From: Bifiguratus adelaidae
Lineage: Eukaryota; Mucoromycota; Endogonomycetes; Endogonales
NCBI GenBank assembly: GCA_002261195.1
Contig: MVBO01000094.1
Span: 1 to 58,186 of the forward strand
DNA length: 58,186 nucleotides
Reading direction: 5' to 3'
The number at the start of each line of letters is the position of its first letter. The first letter of the stretch is position 1. The position numbers were made by a program, and so were the translations under genes. The notes under the pieces are model-generated. The model worked only from the letters and a program-made list of their open reading frames with translations. It had not been told where the DNA came from and made no database searches. Of the stretch, positions 53,127 to 58,186 are shown piece after piece.

Positions 53127-54193
53127 CTAAAAGAGACCTGCTTGACCAGGTATCTCTCTAGACATGCGCGAATTGAGCGTCTCTAGACCGGACTGTACAA
53201 CATTGTCCACAAATGTCTCAGCTTCTTGGAATAGCTGATCCGCATCAAATTGTTGCATGGCCTGGCCCCGTGCCTGCATGTACTCTTCATCTTGTGAGAC
53301 AAGACTATCGACTGTCTCCATCCGTTTATAATAGTCACTATAGATGCGTCGAAGATTTGTGTCTCGCATCACCGCGGTGCGTACCAGGCTCACGAATTTC
53401 GCTTTGGTAATGATGCTCTGCAAGACATTTCAGACATGCTACGCGCCAATGGTGACGCACGTACCTGCTGGGCGTCGATAAGGTTTTCGAGAATCATGAC
53501 ATCAGTTTGGTTGCTATGCGTGTCTATAGCCGCGACGACAATCAACAGGGCCCCAAAAGCGAATCGTCGATATCTTTCCAAGTTGGCGAATAGCTGCTCG
53601 TCGCTTGTCATGACGACATTGGTGGTTGAAAAGGTGTAGAGCTCTACCGCGCCAATGACGGTGAGCCCAATGGTGCCCCAACTGCGCCATTGTTCCTTGC
53701 GGTTGGTCATGCTGACTAGACCGATAATAACGAGCATAAAGGCGTAGGAGCTAGCAATCTTAGGAAGTAGATAAAGCAGATAGTCGGCATGTTCTTTGCA
53801 GAAGTCGCAGTTGAGTAAAGCATCTTGGCCAAAGATCGCATAGGTGACTCGAGAGTGCTGCGACTTTAAGGCGCCTAGCAGCGTCTCACCGGATGCACCC
53901 GAATAGTCGAGAATGGTCTCATTGTAATACATCAAGCGATCTTTTAATAGCATAGGGTGAGCGTCAAAAGGTATGCTTACGAACCGAAAGACGTTGAATG
54001 GACGCCATAATAAGCCGACAGCGATTTGATACAACGCAACCGCGATGCACACTCCAATCACACCATAATCGTACTCGTTACGCGGTGGGCGAATAGAAGA
54101 CGTTGCGTCCTTACGAAACAAGGCCGTTCCATAGCGTATAATGTATGGTGCTCCAAGGAAGAGCACAAACTGCACCAGCGACCAATCCACCAT
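53127..54193 (-). CDS. Conserved fungal multi-pass membrane protein, function unknown
   Basis: Two exons (53465-54193, 53127-53417) give 339 residues. About five hydrophobic segments are visible: WSLVQFVLFLGAPYI, YGVIGVCIAVALYQIAVGLL, LPKIASSYAFMLVIIGLVS, WGTIGLTVIGAVELY and FAFGALLIVVAAI. A loop holds MYYNETILDYSG, YAIFGQDALLNCDFCKEH, a pattern I recall from uncharacterised fungal membrane proteins with a (C)PFC-like element. The C-terminal quarter is a charged helical region (ETVDSLVSQDEEYMQARGQ). The frame is open upstream to an ATG at 54391. I chose the ATG of MVDWSLVQ because it has a better context and avoids overlapping the start of the divergent MFS gene. The location is probably ER or mitochondria, unproven. 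Confidence 0.75.
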
Positions 54194-54348
54194 GGTCCAG
54201 CGCAAACAACACAAGATTGCCTTAAATGGGTTTAATGGAAGACCGAGAGGTCGGGGGACTGCCCGCTCTATCGAGAACAAATATTCCACACGGCTGGATC
54301 CCTTATCACGTCTCTCTTGCTCTTTATCTTGATCACCTTGCTCTGACG

Positions 54349-56318
54349 ATGACGTTGCATGAGAATGATGCAGTTCAGAGCTCTGAACCATTGCTCAAGC
54401 AAAACCATAGTTCAGAGACAAATTATGGTACATTGCCGAGTGATAAGCAGAATTCGATAGAGGTCCATGTGAGCGCGGAAGCACCGCAGGATGAGGTGGC
54501 CTTGAATCTAGCAAAAGTGGGTGATACTCGTCTGATCTTTGCCGGGTAAGTGCTAGTATGAAGTTCCAGACCGAGGAACTAAGGCACAACTTGCAGACTG
54601 TTTCTTGGTATCTTTCTGTCTGCACTAGATGGATCGATTGTATCAACGATTTATCCTCGTATTGGGAGCGACTATAACGCTTCGAATCAAGTGTCGTGGG
54701 TCATACTGAGCTACATGCTATCGTTCACCGCCTTGCAACCACTCTGTAAGTCGCGTGATCCCGGGTGAATAAATAATTGCTCATGCACTTTAGACGGTAG
54801 ACTCTCGGATATCTTTGGACGGCAGTCGACGTTATTGTTCGCGACAACCTCCTTTTTCATCGGCTCGGCCGCTTGTGGAGCAGCACCTGGATTTTGGTCC
54901 CTAGTCGCCGCTAGAGCCGTTGCAGGTATCGGTGGAGGTAAGTGTAATATGAACCAGTCCAGCGTGCATGCGCTCACGTTCGGGATACTCAGGTGGTCTG
55001 ACATCTCTTGGTTCCATCATCATGAGTGATTTGGTGTCAGTCCGAGAACGCGGCAAATGGCAAGGCATGGGGACTCTGGTATTCGCGGTAAGTCGCAACC
55101 TGTGTTGATCTTTTGTAAGCACGCATCTTACTCTTCGTCAGACGGCGTCCATCTTGGGTGCGCCAATGGGTGGTTTCTTGAGCGACTACTTCTCCTGGAG
55201 ATATTGCTTCTACATTAACCTGCCAGTCCTCGTCTTGACCTTTTATATCACCATCACAAAACTTTCGAATTACAACGTTCGCGATGCCTCAGCTCACACT
55301 ATGAAGGACAAGCTGAAGAAGATTGACTACCTTGGCTCCGTGTCACTTGTTACGTCCATGGTTCTCATTCTGCTCGCTACTTCCTGGGGCGGTAATCTTC
55401 GTCCATGGTCAGACCCGGTGGTCATCACCTGCTTAGCCGGCGGTGTAGTTACACTTGTCGGATTTGTCATCATTGAAGCCAAGGTCGCAGAGATACCCAT
55501 CATGCCATGGCATGTGATCAACAGTCGAATGGCACTTAGCGTGGGTATGGCCAATTTCTGGGCAAGCATGAGTTCTCTCGGCATCATTTTCTTGGTTCCC
55601 ATGTGGATACAAGTGGTACTTGGCAAGAGCGCTGCTACGGCCGGTCTTTACATCATTCCCAAGTTCGTTGCCGCTTCAGCCAGTAGTATCGGAAGCGGCT
55701 TTTACATGTCCAAGACAGGCAAATACTTGGGATTGACATGGTTTGCATTTGCCTGTATTACAGTGGGATGCCTCGGTATCGTCAACTGGAGTGCGAAGCA
55801 GGGTGATTGGATGTACCCGGTGACCCTGTTCCTGGACGGTTTTGGCATGGGCACCGGTACGACCACCATCTTGATAGCGCTCTTGGCGGGTGTTGAACGC
55901 AAAGGTATAGGTGGCCTGTAGACGCGAAAAACAACACTGACCATAAGGTAGATTTTGCAGTCGCGACATCGCTGTCCTATCTCTTCAAAGCGACGGGCAA
56001 TGTCCTTGGTGTATCGCTCTCCTCTGCAATTGTACAAGGTCTATTGAAACAACGCCTGGAAAGTGTTATTACCGGGCCGGATGCGGCAGATGTAAGTATA
56101 TAGCGCATCCTCCACCTTTTTATTCTGACAACTCCCAGATCATCGATCGAGCACGCAAATCCATCACCGAAATCCCTCACTTACCCTTGCAAGTTCAACC
56201 CATGGTCATTGCCGCCTACGAATACGGTCTGCGTTGGGCATTCGCTGCGACCGCCCTGTTCGGCTTATTGGCTCTCTTTTCCAGTCTTTTCATGAAACGA
56301 CTTCCCTTGAGATCATAG
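54349..56318 (+). CDS. MFS drug:H+ antiporter (DHA2-like, 14-TM type)
   Basis: Seven exons (54349-54545, 54597-54745, 54794-54937, 54993-55087, 55142-55904, 55952-56091, 56139-56318) give 555 residues. A 65-residue acidic cytosolic start is followed by about 14 hydrophobic segments. Motif A is GRLSDIFGRQSTLLFA. The antiporter motif C region is ASILGAPMGGFLSDYFSWRY. FLGIFLSALDGSIVSTIYPR (motif D1-like) and FGMGTGTTTILIALLAG also fit the fungal multidrug/vacuolar basic amino acid transporter group. It probably exports drugs or carries basic amino acids into the vacuole. The intron before exon 6 uses a GTATAG donor. Stop is 46 bp from the opposed zincin gene's stop. Confidence 0.9.
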
Positions 56319-56364
56319 ACTATTTATATAGATACTCGTGACACTACACTGTAACAGTAGTCGA

Positions 56365-58186
56365 TCAGACAGAGGACTGATAATATATACCGAAAGAATC
56401 CATCCAGTCCCCAGCCGTAGCAAAACAACCCACCAAGGAATAACCTTTGGGTGGTTCAACAACATACAAGGCACCACCAGTACCACCGCACCATCCGGAT
56501 CGACTTTGTTCCGTGACGATTTCGATGCCATCCACCCAGAGGCCAGCTCTGACGACAAAATGCTTGATACGATCACCTTTGGCAATGGAAAATTCGCGAG
56601 TACCACCACCTGTCTTGCCCAGAAACGACGTGCTGCCATCACTGTAGAAGAAGACGAGGCCATCCAAGGCGTCCCCACAATGGATACGTACATGCGTCAC
56701 GTAAGCGTTGGGTACAGCATCCTCCGTGTCGCGTGAATGACCAAGATGAAGTCGTCTTAAATCGGACACCAGAGAATTTGATTCTTGCGCGGGTTTGGAG
56801 AGAATCACATGAGATGCTTCACGCGCTCCTAGACCACGTCCACCGATATCCGCACCTTTGATGCATTTTCCATGTACCCCTGGCAACTTGACAATGCGGC
56901 TTTCCACAAAACCAATAATATCGTCCATCTCAAAGGTTTGCTGGTTGACGGTCGATCCTTCCAGTCGAAGTCGTTGTCCTTGTCGCCATCCAACGGTCAG
57001 CTTGATATTGACAAGATCAACATCGTAGCTGGTGGGAAGGTAGGTTTGTCGTTCGTTAATGAACTCGTAGTGACGATTGTAGCGACCGTCCACCCATATT
57101 TCCAGCATGGTGAGACCAGCTGGCGCACTGATGCGAAGACCAGAGTCGAGAGGAATAAATTCTGATGCCAATGGCGACGAAGCATACGGCGGCAAGACAT
57201 CTGAGGGCAATCGGAAGCACGGATGATAACGTAGGCGGATAATGTCCAGTCGATGCCAATGCGATCCCTCCTCTGCAGACGGCGGTAAAGGATTAGAATT
57301 GTGCGGCTCAACGGGCATGAACGTCCGATTGTAATTGTTGAAGCCACGAGACATGAGGCCTATAGCTCATCGTTAGGATGAGTGCTACAGGCCAAATATT
57401 CGCTTACCTGTCGGGGTATGAGCCAAGGTTAAACAATGGCCAACCTCATGCAGCTGTACAAGCGATCAGCAACACACATCATAAAAGCTTGCGTCCTTAC
57501 CATGGCTCCCATGCCCACATTGGCGCACTTCCAGTGTTCCCCAGACTCGCCAGCATCATTAGCCACATATCGTGTGTTAGTGGCTGTAGAATCCATGAAA
57601 CAGTACTCAATGTCTTCAACCCATCGAGGCCAAGAATGCAGTGAATGCGACCCAAATATGCCCAATCGAATGTTTCCCGCTCCTCCCCCCAGCGCGGCAT
57701 GCCCTAAAACAACCTGCCGCGAGGTATCCCAATGGGTATCCATAATCAGTCCAGCCACATAGCAATTCTGGTTCGTAAAGGGCGGTCCGTAATCATTCAA
57801 TTCCTCCAAAAAGATGGAAAAAAGCGACTTCTTCGAGTCATCACGATCTGGACTTTGTTGGGCAATCTTTGGGTCCAAAATATCTTTGAGGCTATGCTTC
57901 TTTGCGCGTATGACGTGAACATGTGCCGTTTCGCGTGAAATCTTATTTTGAACGTCTTGAAAGGAAAGGGTATCTGGTTGCCAAGTCTCGTGCAAGCGAA
58001 AGGTGCGATGACCGAAGCCGTTCCGGTACAATTGCTCTGAACAAAAAGCCTGCCACATGTAGGCGGCCATACGAAACTTTTGAATCGCTGTTTCAAGGTC
58101 ATTGGAGTAGTTTCGGTTCGGCGGAGCATCAAAGGTCATTTTAGAATCCGAGGCAAGCAGGATAACCAAATGCAATGGCGGGTTTT
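56365..58186 (-). CDS. Zincin metallopeptidase with C-terminal jacalin-like lectin domain (N-terminus outside window)
   Basis: Three exons are seen: 57501 to beyond 58186, 57408-57453, 56365-57359; at least 575 residues. The first has LVILLASDSKMTFDAPP, DLETAIQKFRMAAYMWQAF and GHRTFRLHE, the conserved block of the putative peptidase family related to yeast YIL108W. The 46-nt middle exon encodes LHEVGHCLTLAHTP, an HExxHxxxxxH zinc site. MSRGFNNYNRTFM follows, like the Met-turn of that family. The last exon ends in a beta-rich domain, VTHVRIHCGDALDGLVFFYS, KTGGGTREFSIAKGD and FVVRAGLWVDGIEIVT, typical of jacalin-like lectins. An enzyme that binds glycans while cleaving protein is plausible. Yeast relatives are unstudied. 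The intron pair isolates the zinc site on its own small exon. Confidence 0.88.

Noticed and set aside
54194-54391. An N-terminal extension of the membrane protein to the ATG at 54391
   Set aside because: It would overlap the start of the divergent MFS gene, is low-complexity, and a better-context ATG stands directly before the first hydrophobic helix.
1-58186. CRISPR arrays, prokaryotic operons, rRNA genes, telomere or centromere repeats
   Set aside because: No regularly spaced direct repeats, rRNA-like blocks or telomeric arrays were seen, and the introns show that this is eukaryotic nuclear DNA.

Overview
The window is nuclear DNA of an intron-rich, compact fungal genome. The genes carry short spliceosomal introns (mostly 45-70 nt, GT-AG, two GC-AG), and the gene set is typically fungal: a PKA-type neutral trehalase, a GDP-mannose transporter, Stt3, an Ysc84-type SYLF/SH3 protein, a fungal type-1 opsin, a dihydroxy-acid dehydratase and an exosome Mtr3. 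About 32 protein genes or gene relics and one tRNA-Tyr fill 58 kb, with many 50-130 bp convergent gaps and 75-250 bp divergent promoters. An AP-4 epsilon adaptin, a FAM72 homologue and a Fanzor relic hint at a fungus outside the well-studied yeasts, while type-1 opsins are best known from Dikarya. I do not assign a phylum.

Layout. 1-7.0 kb: the C-terminal-repeat protein that runs off the left edge, 5-hydroxyisourate hydrolase, a 16-exon membrane-anchored amidohydrolase, and ATP23. 7.0-9.1 kb: a poorly resolved intron-rich candidate gene. 9.1-11.4 kb: a decayed copy and an intact copy of an HSL-type alpha/beta hydrolase. 11.5-16.8 kb: SYLF/SH3 protein, Vrg4, an interrupted acetyltransferase gene and a secretory cyclophilin. 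16.9-22.7 kb: a disordered protein with an MSP/ASH-like end, and the neutral trehalase with a spliced-on membrane tail. 22.8-27.0 kb: two opposed 4-coumarate:CoA-ligase-like genes. 27.0-29.5 kb: a divergent pair of AIG1-type GTPases, one with a CaaX box. 30-32.4 kb: FAM72 facing the opsin. 33.3 kb: tRNA-Tyr. 33.6-37.4 kb: a zinc-free MDR reductase, a Fanzor relic and a TFIIS-core protein. 37.8-46.4 kb: AP-4 epsilon, Stt3, a DH-PH RhoGEF and a STEEP1 homologue. 46.6-58.2 kb: cytosolic Hsp70, a cysteine-rich membrane protein, Ilv3, Mtr3, an uncharacterised membrane protein, an MFS transporter and a zincin-jacalin protein that runs off the right edge.

How the genes relate. Most are unlinked housekeeping genes. 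Three sets have local logic: the secretory/glycosylation genes (Vrg4, Stt3, cyclophilin), the duplicated families (hydrolases, CoA ligases, AIG1 GTPases), and two genes whose products appear to have optional C-terminal extensions (trehalase through an intron that contains the stop codon, opsin through an in-frame tail after the stop).

All exon models were built by hand from splice consensus, phase and protein similarity recalled from family knowledge. No alignment or search was run.
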